From: Streptomyces roseochromogenus subsp. oscitans DS 12.976
GTDB lineage: Bacteria > Actinomycetota > Actinomycetes > Streptomycetales > Streptomycetaceae
Direction: 5' to 3'
NCBI RefSeq assembly: GCF_000497445.1
Contig: NZ_CM002285.1
Location: 1,725,144 to 1,773,238, forward strand
Length of the DNA: 48,095 nt
Positions 16,592-24,169 of this stretch are shown in pieces (the stretch's first letter is position 1; every line of letters begins with the position of its first letter). The notes beneath the pieces were generated by a model. It was not told where the DNA came from. It did no database searches and worked only from the letters and a program-made list of their open reading frames with translations. A program made the translations under genes and the position numbers.

Positions 16592-17293
16592 ATGCGATTC
16601 CGGCACGCGGACACCATCTGGGCCACGTTCCCCGGACTGGCCTCAGCCGCGCTGTACGCCACCGGCGTCGACGCCCGCGTGGACACCGCGCCGCGCGCCG
16701 CCGAGTACACCGCCCGCGCCCTGGACCGGCTGGCCGGCAGCACCGAGGGCGAATGTCCCGAAGTGCTGGCCTGGCGGCGGACGTTCAGCCGGCTGGGCGT
16801 GAAACCGACGCAGTACCGGTGTGCCTCGGAGTCACTGCTGCGGCGGCTCCGGAAGGAGGGCACGCTGCCGCGCATCCATCCCCTGGTCGACCTGTGCAAC
16901 GCGCTGTCGGTGGCGTACGCGATCCCGGTGGCCGTCCTCGACGTCGACCGGGTCGCCTGGCCGCTGCTGGAGGTGCGGCCGGCCGGCGGCGACGAGACGT
17001 ACACGGCGTTCGGCGGGGGCGTCGAGCATCCCGCGCCCGGTGAGGTGACCTTCGTCGACTCCGCGGGCCGGGCACACGCCCGGCGCTGGACCCATCGGCA
17101 GAGCGGCCACTCGGCGGTCGGGGAGCACACCCGCCGCGTGCTGGTGGTGGCGGAGGCCATGCACGAGGGCGGCGGGACGATCGTGCCCGAGCTGCTGAAG
17201 GCGGTGGAGGAGGAGATCACGGCGCACTGGGGAGCCGGCACGGAGACGGCCGTACTCACCGCGTCCGCACCGGACTTCGTCTTCGGCGACTGA
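16592..17293 (+). CDS. B3/B4 tRNA-binding domain protein
   Basis: A 233-residue protein that matches the B3/B4 domain of phenylalanyl-tRNA synthetase beta chain, found as free-standing proteins that may edit or bind misacylated tRNAs. Support comes from PTQYRCASESLLRRLRKEG, LVDLCNALSVAYAIPVAVLDVDR, and WTHRQSGHSAV...TRRVLVVAEAMHE. The ATG at 16592 follows GAGGAGG, preferred over a GTG at 16508 that lies in the repeated region. A MocR regulator gene begins 28 bp downstream on the same strand, a pairing common in actinobacteria. The physiological role is unknown. Confidence 0.85.
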   Translation: MRFRHADTIWATFPGLASAALYATGVDARVDTAPRAAEYTARALDRLAGSTEGECPEVLAWRRTFSRLGVKPTQYRCASESLLRRLRKEGTLPRIHPLVDLCNALSVAYAIPVAVLDVDRVAWPLLEVRPAGGDETYTAFGGGVEHPAPGEVTFVDSAGRAHARRWTHRQSGHSAVGEHTRRVLVVAEAMHEGGGTIVPELLKAVEEEITAHWGAGTETAVLTASAPDFVFGD

Positions 17294-17321
17294 GCCCGGC
17301 ACACATGACAGCATCAGCAGG

Positions 17322-18986
17322 ATGAGCGAGGAGCGAGAGATGCCGGCCGCCGCGAGCGAACTCCCCGGCCGCGGCTCGGACTTCCTGCAGCTGGCGGTCG
17401 GCGACCTGCCCGCGGGCGGGAAGGCGCGGTGGCTGGCCGGCCGGCTGCGGCAGGCCATAGCGGACGGCCGCCTGGCGGTGGGCAGCAGACTCCCGCCCAC
17501 CCGGGTGCTGGCCGCCGAACTGCGCGTCTCCCGTGGGGTGATCACCGAGGCCTACCGCCGGCTCGCCGAGGACGGCCATCTGGAGGGGCGCGGCCGCGGG
17601 GGCACGGTGGTGGTGGCGGCACCGTTCGCTTCCCCGCAAGCCGGGGCTCGGGGCGGGGGCCGGGCGAGCGGCGAGGCGCTGAGAGAAGCCGCGCGTGCCG
17701 CGCAGGGCAGGCGCGCGCAGGGCGGGTCTGGGGCGCCCCGCACCACTCTGTGGAGAACCGTGTCGCCGGACGCGTCGTACTCGCGTACCTCCGGCACCCT
17801 GCTCTCCGACCCTCCGAGCCCGCTGCCCCCGCCCTCACGCGGTCGCCCGTCCCCCTTCTCCCGCACCCCCGGTGCCGATGTCTTCGACGCGTTGCGCGAC
17901 GCCCCGGCCACTGTCGACTTCACTCCCGGACGGCCGGACCTCGCCACCTTCCCGCGCACCGCCTGGCTGCGGGCCGAGCGTGCCGTGCTCGCCGAGCTGT
18001 CCGCCGAGCACCTCGGCTACGGCGACCCCCGTGGCGCTCCCGCGCTGCGGCGGGCCGTGGCCGACTGGCTGGCGCGGATGCGGGGGGTGCGGGTGGAACC
18101 GGACGAGGTGCTGATCGTCGCGGGCACCGCCCAGGCGCTCACGCTGCTGCACCAGGTGCTGCGGGCGGATGCCGTCGACGCCGTGGCGGTGGAGGACCCG
18201 GGCTCGCTCGGGGGCCGCCAGCATCTGCGGAACGGCGGCCTCGCCACCCCGCCGGTGCCGGTCGACGAGGAGGGGGTGCGGGTGGACGCGTTGCGGGCGA
18301 CCGGAGCCGGCGCGGTGCTGCTCACCCCGGCCCACCAGTTCCCGACCGGTGTGGTGACGAGCGGTGAGCGCCGGCGTGAGCTGCTGGGCTGGGCGCGCGA
18401 CGGCGGGCTGATCCTGGAGGACGACTACGACGCGGAGCACCGCTACGACCGGCCCCCGGTCCCCGCGCTGCGGGCACTGCTGTCCGACCGGGTGTGCTAC
18501 ATGGGCAGCGTGTCGAAGCTGCTCGCCCCGGCCCTGCGCATCGGCTGGCTGGTGGCCCCGCCCCGCTATCGCGCGGACCTGGTCGACGCCAAGCGTTTCA
18601 ATGACCTGGGCAACGCGGTGCTGCCGCAGCTGGTGCTCGCCCGGCTGATGGAGTCCGGTGGGCTGGAGCGTCAGCTACGGCTGTTGCGGCGCCGGCACCG
18701 CGACCGCCGTGACGCGATGATCGCCGCGCTCGCCGAGCAGTTGCCCGGCGGGACCGTGCACGGCGCCGCGGCGGGTCTGCATCTGACCGTCACCTACGAC
18801 GCGGACGTGCCCGACACCGCCTTCGCGGCCGCCGCGCTGGCCCGGGGCGTGAAGTGCCAACCGCTGTCCTGGCACCGGCAGTTGCCCGGCGCGCCCGGCC
18901 TTGTCCTCGGCTATGCGGCCAGCGCGCCGGGAGCCATCGCCGAGGGGGTGGCCCTGCTCGGCGACACCCTGCGCGAACTGACCTGA
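17322..18986 (+). CDS. MocR/PdxR-type regulator (GntR helix-turn-helix plus aminotransferase-like domain)
   Basis: A 554-residue chimeric regulator. Residues about 30-100 form a GntR winged helix (LRQAIADGRLAVGSRLPPTRVLAAELRVSRG). Residues about 105-185 are a long, Ser/Pro/Arg-rich linker of low complexity, longer than in most relatives. The rest is a fold-type I aminotransferase domain with PLP-binding Lys399 in SVSKLLAPALRIGW and LEDDYDAEHRYDR ahead of it. Such proteins sense PLP or an amine derivative and regulate nearby genes; the B3/B4 gene just upstream is the likely partner. Some members (PdxR) control PLP synthesis, but no pdx gene is here. Confidence 0.92.
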   Translation: MSEEREMPAAASELPGRGSDFLQLAVGDLPAGGKARWLAGRLRQAIADGRLAVGSRLPPTRVLAAELRVSRGVITEAYRRLAEDGHLEGRGRGGTVVVAAPFASPQAGARGGGRASGEALREAARAAQGRRAQGGSGAPRTTLWRTVSPDASYSRTSGTLLSDPPSPLPPPSRGRPSPFSRTPGADVFDALRDAPATVDFTPGRPDLATFPRTAWLRAERAVLAELSAEHLGYGDPRGAPALRRAVADWLARMRGVRVEPDEVLIVAGTAQALTLLHQVLRADAVDAVAVEDPGSLGGRQHLRNGGLATPPVPVDEEGVRVDALRATGAGAVLLTPAHQFPTGVVTSGERRRELLGWARDGGLILEDDYDAEHRYDRPPVPALRALLSDRVCYMGSVSKLLAPALRIGWLVAPPRYRADLVDAKRFNDLGNAVLPQLVLARLMESGGLERQLRLLRRRHRDRRDAMIAALAEQLPGGTVHGAAAGLHLTVTYDADVPDTAFAAAALARGVKCQPLSWHRQLPGAPGLVLGYAASAPGAIAEGVALLGDTLRELT

Positions 18987-18997
18987 CCGGCACCGGC

Positions 18998-19031
18998 GCG
19001 CCGCGGGGGCGGGGGTTTCTCCCCCTGGCGC
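18998..19031 (+). terminator. Likely terminator after the MocR gene
   Basis: GGGGG-TTTCT-CCCCC at 19011-19025 is the core of a larger imperfect hairpin with outer arms GCGCC (18998-19002) and GGCGC (19027-19031). It lies shortly after the regulator stop at 18986. The promoter of the following serine hydrolase must fit in the remaining 77 bp. Confidence 0.5.
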
Positions 19032-19108
19032 ACTGGTGCTGTCCCCCTCACCAAGCCGCCTGCCTGCCGGAGTGATCGCGGCCCGCGCGCTGCCTAGCGT
19101 GCTGTCCC

Positions 19109-20371
19109 ATGGCCATCCCCCTTCTGAAACCCATGGTCCGCGGGCGTACCGGAATCCGCAGGCGTACCGGCCTCGCGGCCGCCGCGACGGCCGTCGTACT
19201 GGCCGCCGCACCCGTGGCCGCCGCACCCGTGGCATCCGCACAGACGCGGCCCCTGGTGGCACCGCAGGCCCCGCCGTTGGCACCCCACCGGTGCGGCACA
19301 CATGACGCCTTACGCCGGTCCGTGCACCACCTGGTCACGCACGACCGGATCGCCGGTGCCGCGGTCCTCGTCGACGACGCCGTCGGGGACGTGCGGTGTG
19401 CGCGCTGGTCCGTGACGGACGGAGTGGCCGACCTTCGCACCGGCCGCCCGATGAACACCACCGACCGGCTGCGCATCGGCAGCGTCACCAAGACCTTCAC
19501 CGCGACAGTCGTCCTGCAACTAGCCGCCGAGCGGCGCCTGTCCCTGGACACGCCGGTCGAGCGTTACCTGCCCGGCCTGATCCGCGGGTCCGGGTACGAC
19601 GGCCGCCGGATCACCGTACGGCAGATCCTGCGGCACACCAGCGGACTCCCCGACTACCTGGACGCACCCGCATGGGAGCACCCCGAGCGGTTGCGGTACC
19701 GGCATTTCGAGCCACGCGAAATCGTCGCCCAGGCTCTCCGGTTGCCGCACCCGAAGCAGAGCTGGCACTACGCGACCACCAACTACGTCATAGCCGGGCT
19801 GATCGTGCAGGCGGTCACCGGCCACTCCCCGGAGACGGAGATCACCCGGCGCATCATCGCGCCGCTCGGGCTGCACGACACGTACTGGCCCGGAGACGAC
19901 CCCCGCCTCCAAGGGCCGCATTCCCACAGCTACTTCACCGCCGACGACGGCCGCCGTACCGACGGCACCAGCTGGAACATGACCTTCGGCGGGACCGGCG
20001 GGGCCCTGGTGTCCACTCCGGCCGACCTGAACCGGTTCGCCACCGCCCTGTTCGGCGGCCGGCTGCTGCCCGCGGCTCAACTCGCCCAGATGCGGCGGAC
20101 CGTGGCGGCCGACCCCGACCGGCTCTGGCCCGGCGCCCGTTACGGGCTCGGGCTGATCTCCTCGCCCCTGTCCTGCGGCGGCACCTGGTGGGGCCACGCG
20201 GGCACGGTGCCCGGCGGCCACCGGGCGCTGGTCGCCGTCGGCCCCGGCGGCCGGAGCGTCGCCGTGGCCCTGAACGAGATACCGGCCACGCTCCGGGCCG
20301 AACTGGACTTCCTCGACGTCGTCGACAAGGCCCTCTGCGAGCGGGGCACGTCGGAAAGGACACCTCTGTGA
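19109..20371 (+). CDS. Exported serine hydrolase, beta-lactamase class C/D-Ala-D-Ala carboxypeptidase type; TTA codon
   Basis: A 420-residue protein with a signal peptide (RRR then hydrophobic 21-45, likely cut after ASA). The SxxK motif is Ser125-Val-Thr-Lys128. The second motif reads YAT (Y221) rather than YSN. The third is HAG in WWGHAGTVPGG. Family members cleave D-Ala peptides, peptides or esters outside the membrane. Leu68 is encoded by TTA (19310-19312), the only in-frame TTA I found among the larger genes, which implies dependence on the bldA tRNA and thus late expression. The stop overlaps the next gene's GTG by four bases. Confidence 0.92.
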   Translation: MAIPLLKPMVRGRTGIRRRTGLAAAATAVVLAAAPVAAAPVASAQTRPLVAPQAPPLAPHRCGTHDALRRSVHHLVTHDRIAGAAVLVDDAVGDVRCARWSVTDGVADLRTGRPMNTTDRLRIGSVTKTFTATVVLQLAAERRLSLDTPVERYLPGLIRGSGYDGRRITVRQILRHTSGLPDYLDAPAWEHPERLRYRHFEPREIVAQALRLPHPKQSWHYATTNYVIAGLIVQAVTGHSPETEITRRIIAPLGLHDTYWPGDDPRLQGPHSHSYFTADDGRRTDGTSWNMTFGGTGGALVSTPADLNRFATALFGGRLLPAAQLAQMRRTVAADPDRLWPGARYGLGLISSPLSCGGTWWGHAGTVPGGHRALVAVGPGGRSVAVALNEIPATLRAELDFLDVVDKALCERGTSERTPL

Positions 20372-21954
20372 CCGCCTGTCCCTCCCGCGACACCGGGTGC
20401 CGCCCGCGCACCGGCCGCGCACACCGCCCGGCCGTGCGGACAGCCACAGCGGCCGCCCTGTGTCTCGCGGGCACCCTCACCCTGGGCGCCGCCCCCGCCG
20501 CCACTCCCGCCGCCGATCCCCTCGCCCGCTACCAGTACCAGCACCTCCACTGGAAGAGCTGCCGGCTCGGCCCCGACGACACCACGGGCAAGGAACTGGA
20601 GCAGGCCGGAGCCCAATGCGCCGACGTCACTGTGCCGTTGGACTACACGCGCCCCGACGGCCGTACCATCACCGTCGCGGTCTCCCGGATCCGGGCCGCC
20701 GACACCGCCCACCGCGTCGGCGCGCTGCTGCTCAACAGCGGCGGGCCCGGCGGGCAGACGATCGGCGATCCGCCCTGGGTACGCAAGGCGATGAAGGACG
20801 TCGGCGCGCGCTACGACGTGGTCGGCGTGGATCCGCGCTTCGTCGGCCGGAGCACCCCGCTGGACTGCCGGTGGCCCTCCGGCAGCATGTTCCGCGGGGC
20901 GGGCGGCGGCCGCGCCGGCTTCGACCGCATGGTGGCCTTCTCCGCGGACCTCGCCCGCCGGTGCCGTACGCACGCGGGCGACCTGGTGCCGTACGCCACC
21001 ACCCGGAACACCGCCCGCGACATGGACGTGATCCGCGCCGCCCTGGGCGAACACCGGATCTCCTATCTCGGTTACTCGTACGGCAGTTACCTCGGGCAGG
21101 TGTACGCGACGATGTTCCCGGACCGCACCGGCCGGGTGATCCTGGACGGCGTGGTGGATCCCGCCCGCTATGGTCCGAGGCTGCTGCGGGGCACGGAGGA
21201 GGCCAACCGGGACGCCCTGCGGGACTGGGCGGGCTGGGCCGCCGCACACGATGCGGCCTACGGTCTCGGGCGGACCCGGAGCGCGGTGCTGGCGACCGTG
21301 AACGCCGTTCAGTCGGCCGCCTCGCGCAACCCCCTGCGGCTCGGCGGCCACCGCGTGGACGAGCACATCCTGCCCGTCGTCGTCTTCAACGGCCTCTCCC
21401 AGGACAACCCCACGGCCTACGGCGATCTCGCCCTGGCCGTGCGGGACCTGCGCCGGGCCGCGGAGGGCCGGGCCGTCTCCCCGTCCCCCTGGCTGGCCGG
21501 CACGCTGGACTTCCTGCTGACCGGGCACGACTCCGCCTACGGCAGCGCTCAGACGTCGATCCTGTGTGGCGACGTGGCCGCCCCGCGCGACCCGGAGAGC
21601 TACTGGCGCGATCTGCGGCGTGCCGGGTCGCGGGACACGCTGTTCGCTCCCGTCTCGAACGACATCAACGCATGCGCGTTCTGGGACCCGCCGCGCGAAC
21701 GCCCCACGACGATCCGCGGCGACCTGCCGGCTCTGCTCGTGAACGCCACCGGCGACCCGCGCACCACCTACCGGAGCGCCGGGACGGTCCACCGCAACTG
21801 GCCCAGCTCCCGCCTGGTGACCCTGCGCGGCGCGGACCAGCACGCGGTGTACGGCGTCTTCGGCAGCTCCTGCGTGGACGCCACGGTCAACATCTATCTC
21901 GCGACCGGGCACCTTCCGGCCAAGGACGTGACCTGCTCCCGGCCGATCACCTGA
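20368..21954 (+). CDS. Exported alpha/beta hydrolase, tripeptidyl-aminopeptidase type
   Basis: A 528-residue secreted protease-like hydrolase similar to Streptomyces tripeptidyl aminopeptidases (Tap/SlpD/SlpE group). A signal peptide covers residues 20-48. The oxyanion LLNSGGPGG segment (about 121-129) and nucleophile Ser237 in GYSYGSYLG are clear; candidate acid and base are Asp in VNATGDPRTTY and His in RGADQHAVYG. Paired cysteines near the C-terminus (SSCVD...VTCSRP) fit a secreted enzyme. The GTG at 20368 overlaps the preceding stop (GTGA), with GGAAAGGA upstream, so expression is coupled to the TTA-containing gene before it. Confidence 0.92.
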   Translation: MTACPSRDTGCRPRTGRAHRPAVRTATAAALCLAGTLTLGAAPAATPAADPLARYQYQHLHWKSCRLGPDDTTGKELEQAGAQCADVTVPLDYTRPDGRTITVAVSRIRAADTAHRVGALLLNSGGPGGQTIGDPPWVRKAMKDVGARYDVVGVDPRFVGRSTPLDCRWPSGSMFRGAGGGRAGFDRMVAFSADLARRCRTHAGDLVPYATTRNTARDMDVIRAALGEHRISYLGYSYGSYLGQVYATMFPDRTGRVILDGVVDPARYGPRLLRGTEEANRDALRDWAGWAAAHDAAYGLGRTRSAVLATVNAVQSAASRNPLRLGGHRVDEHILPVVVFNGLSQDNPTAYGDLALAVRDLRRAAEGRAVSPSPWLAGTLDFLLTGHDSAYGSAQTSILCGDVAAPRDPESYWRDLRRAGSRDTLFAPVSNDINACAFWDPPRERPTTIRGDLPALLVNATGDPRTTYRSAGTVHRNWPSSRLVTLRGADQHAVYGVFGSSCVDATVNIYLATGHLPAKDVTCSRPIT

Positions 21955-21995
21955 CGCTGTTCGAGCGGACCGCGTGGCGAGGCCCGGCATGGGCC

Positions 21996-22041
21996 CGCGA
22001 GGGGGGCTCGTCCGGTCCGAACCGGACGAGCCCCCCTCGCG
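21996..22041. terminator. Perfect 21-bp-stem bidirectional terminator
   Basis: The arms 21996-22016 and 22021-22041 are perfectly complementary over 21 bp with a 4-base loop. The hairpin sits exactly between two convergent genes that end at 21954 and 22050. Its strength and symmetry suit termination from both sides. Confidence 0.9.
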
Positions 22042-22049
22042 AGTTGCGC

Positions 22050-23843
22050 CTATTCCATGCCGCGTCCGCTGATGGGGACGCCGCCCAGGGAAATGAACCC
22101 GTCGGCGAGTTCCACGGAGGGGAGAGCGGCCAGCTGGGCCTCGAAGGACTCCTCGTGCTCGATGTGCGGAGCGGGCTCGATGAAGGCGTCACTGGTCTGG
22201 AGGTCGTAGACCAGTTCGTCGATCTCCTCTCGTGTGGTCGACGGCATGACGAACGCGTGGACGTGATCGCCGACCTCGGACATGGACCACTTGGCGAGCA
22301 GGCGCGCGTTGGGACGGCGGAAGCGGACGCTGAACGAACCGGGCGTCCGGGCCACCTCCAGGGACGGCGTGATGTCGATCTCCTTGAGCCGGCGCTCCAT
22401 GTACTCCGCCAGTTCCGTCGCGATGCGGCAGCGCTCGACCTGGTCGCTGTAGGAGAGCTGGGCCAGCGCGTTCCACATCACCAGCGGGGAGAACCCGTTG
22501 CGCGAGCCGGCGAAGGTGGTGTCCTTGGAGCCGATCACCGGCACCTCCGCGGGGGGCGCCATCTGGTACTTGACCTTGGACATGTACAGGCTGCACGGCC
22601 AGGGGACGCCGGGCCACTTGTGGCCGCTCATCGAGATGGACGAGACCATGTCGACGCTCTTGCCCTTCTTCGTCCTCGCCCTCACACCGAAGTCGAACGC
22701 GGGCAGCGTGACCTCGGGGGTCCAGTGGAAGACATGCGGTTCCGCCGAGGCCATCCGCATGAAGGGGCCGTACCCCGCGCCCAGCGCCCCGTCGACATGG
22801 ATCCAGAACCGGCGGCGCGTCACCTTCTGCTTGGGGCCGAAGGTCAGTTCGTGTTCGAGGTGCTGCGGCTCGAAGAGCGGCAGCAGCTTGTGGCAGATCT
22901 CCTCGACATGGTCGTGAGCGCCCTTGAAGGTGCTGCCGTAGTTGAGGCTCACCAGGATCGGGTGCTCCTTCTCCACGAAGAACTTGACGAGCTTGTAGAG
23001 CTTGTCGATGTCGACCTCGCCGTCCTTGTTGGAGGGGACGCCGTCCCGGCAGCCCTCCCAGCCGTCGCCGATAGGACACTTCTCGTTCATGTACTTGAAC
23101 TTCTGCGCCGCGCCGTAGACGTTGTACATCCCCAGCACCCGCATCCCCTTCCCGAAGGAGTAGTGGGTGTCCTGCGAGTAGAAGACGACGGGAGTGACCA
23201 ACTTCTCGTTCTTGGGCGACGTCTCGGGCTCCACATAGGTGAGCGTCTGCTTGCCGTCGGACTTGGTCTTGAGGAGCATCTTGCCCGCGAGGTAGTCGCG
23301 CGCGTTCCACAGCGCGTAGAGGTTGGCCTCGGTGGAGCCCATCGAGGTCATGTACCCCCAGTACGACTCCCCGTTCTTGGGGTTGTGCGGCCATTCCGCG
23401 TGCCACAGGGACGCGTAGTAGTCCAGCACGGCCCGCTCGGCGACCCGCGTGTTGGGCTTGTAGCCGCCGCGGTCGAAGGGGTCCCCCATGTTGTTGACGT
23501 GGAAGTCCAGGAACCGGGAGAGATCCCGCCTGCTGCCGTCGGTGTCCTGGCTGAACTGATAGCCCAGCATGTGGTCACGCTTGTAGGTCAGATACCTCGC
23601 CATGGAGTCCAGAGCCCTGCGGCGCTGGACGTCGGTGAGCGCGTGACCCGCGATCTGGAAGTCACGGGCGTCGATGCCCGGCTCCTCCGGGTATTCGTGG
23701 GTGGGGTTCTTGAGCGGTCCGCTGACCAGCCCCGCCTGACCGTTGTGGAGCCCCTGGCTCTGCAGGATCTCCTCCCAGGTCTCATGGTCGGGCCCGAACG
23801 GAAAGTCCTCGGTGGTTTGGGGACTGGACTGATCGACCGTCAT
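22050..23843 (-). CDS. PLP-dependent decarboxylase, histidine/valine decarboxylase-like, copy 1
   Basis: A 597-residue group II decarboxylase. Key elements: HVNNMGDPF at 115-123, YWGYMTSMGSTEANLYALWNAR at about 161-182, FYSQDTHYSFGK with His227 stacking on PLP, Asp351 in WIHVDGALGAGY, and the PLP lysine Lys409 in SGHKWPGVPWPC. These blocks match histidine decarboxylases of the Morganella type, but the protein is over 200 residues longer; Streptomyces valine decarboxylase (VlmD) has a similar size. The ATG at 23843 has GGGAG at eight bases. It is divergent from a paralogue. The amine product cannot be predicted from sequence. Confidence 0.88.
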   Translation of the reverse strand: MTVDQSSPQTTEDFPFGPDHETWEEILQSQGLHNGQAGLVSGPLKNPTHEYPEEPGIDARDFQIAGHALTDVQRRRALDSMARYLTYKRDHMLGYQFSQDTDGSRRDLSRFLDFHVNNMGDPFDRGGYKPNTRVAERAVLDYYASLWHAEWPHNPKNGESYWGYMTSMGSTEANLYALWNARDYLAGKMLLKTKSDGKQTLTYVEPETSPKNEKLVTPVVFYSQDTHYSFGKGMRVLGMYNVYGAAQKFKYMNEKCPIGDGWEGCRDGVPSNKDGEVDIDKLYKLVKFFVEKEHPILVSLNYGSTFKGAHDHVEEICHKLLPLFEPQHLEHELTFGPKQKVTRRRFWIHVDGALGAGYGPFMRMASAEPHVFHWTPEVTLPAFDFGVRARTKKGKSVDMVSSISMSGHKWPGVPWPCSLYMSKVKYQMAPPAEVPVIGSKDTTFAGSRNGFSPLVMWNALAQLSYSDQVERCRIATELAEYMERRLKEIDITPSLEVARTPGSFSVRFRRPNARLLAKWSMSEVGDHVHAFVMPSTTREEIDELVYDLQTSDAFIEPAPHIEHEESFEAQLAALPSVELADGFISLGGVPISGRGME

Positions 23844-23957
23844 ACAGCTCGCTCCCATCGGCTCGTGGTGCGGCCCTCCGCACCTGACGGCCAGCGTGGG
23901 CATCAGCCGCCCCGACCACGCCGCAGACACTTTCGAAAGCATCGGCATTCCGCTCAT

Positions 23958-23989
23958 ATGGTCGAACTCGCGTATGGCGATGGTCGAAC
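23958..23989. repeat. ATGGTCGAAC direct repeat, 22-bp spacing
   Basis: ATGGTCGAAC occurs at 23958-23967 and 23980-23989. The 22-bp period places both copies on the same face of the helix, as for cooperative regulator sites. They lie 115-146 bp upstream of copy 1 and about 180-210 bp upstream of copy 2. Confidence 0.7.
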
Positions 23990-24103
23990 ATATATTCGGG
24001 TCAGTTCGTGCAGGTGCCGTGCGGTCCGGTCATCACTCGATCGATCGATGCATGTGGCGGGAACTCCAGTGCGACTGAAGGATCGATTCCGCACAGATGT
24101 GCA

Positions 24104-24133
24104 CACATCACACGTACGCACATCGCACGTACA
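24104..24133. repeat. 15-bp tandem repeat upstream of decarboxylase copy 2
   Basis: CACATCACACGTACG at 24104-24118 is followed directly by CACATCGCACGTACA at 24119-24133, 13 of 15 identical. Part of the unit (CATCGCATCAC) continues after it. The repeat ends 36 bp before the start codon, inside the likely leader. Confidence 0.7.
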
Positions 24134-24169
24134 GGCATCGCATCACGGACATCTCTGGAGGATGAGCGC

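Larger units (their letters stand above)
23844..24169. promoter_or_regulatory. 326-bp divergent control region between the two decarboxylases
   Basis: This is the longest non-coding gap in the window and is AT-richer than its surroundings. It contains a 10-bp direct repeat (23958/23980), a 15-bp tandem repeat (24104-24133), and runs of overlapping GATC near 24041. No convincing coding frame is seen. It should hold both promoters. Confidence 0.75.
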
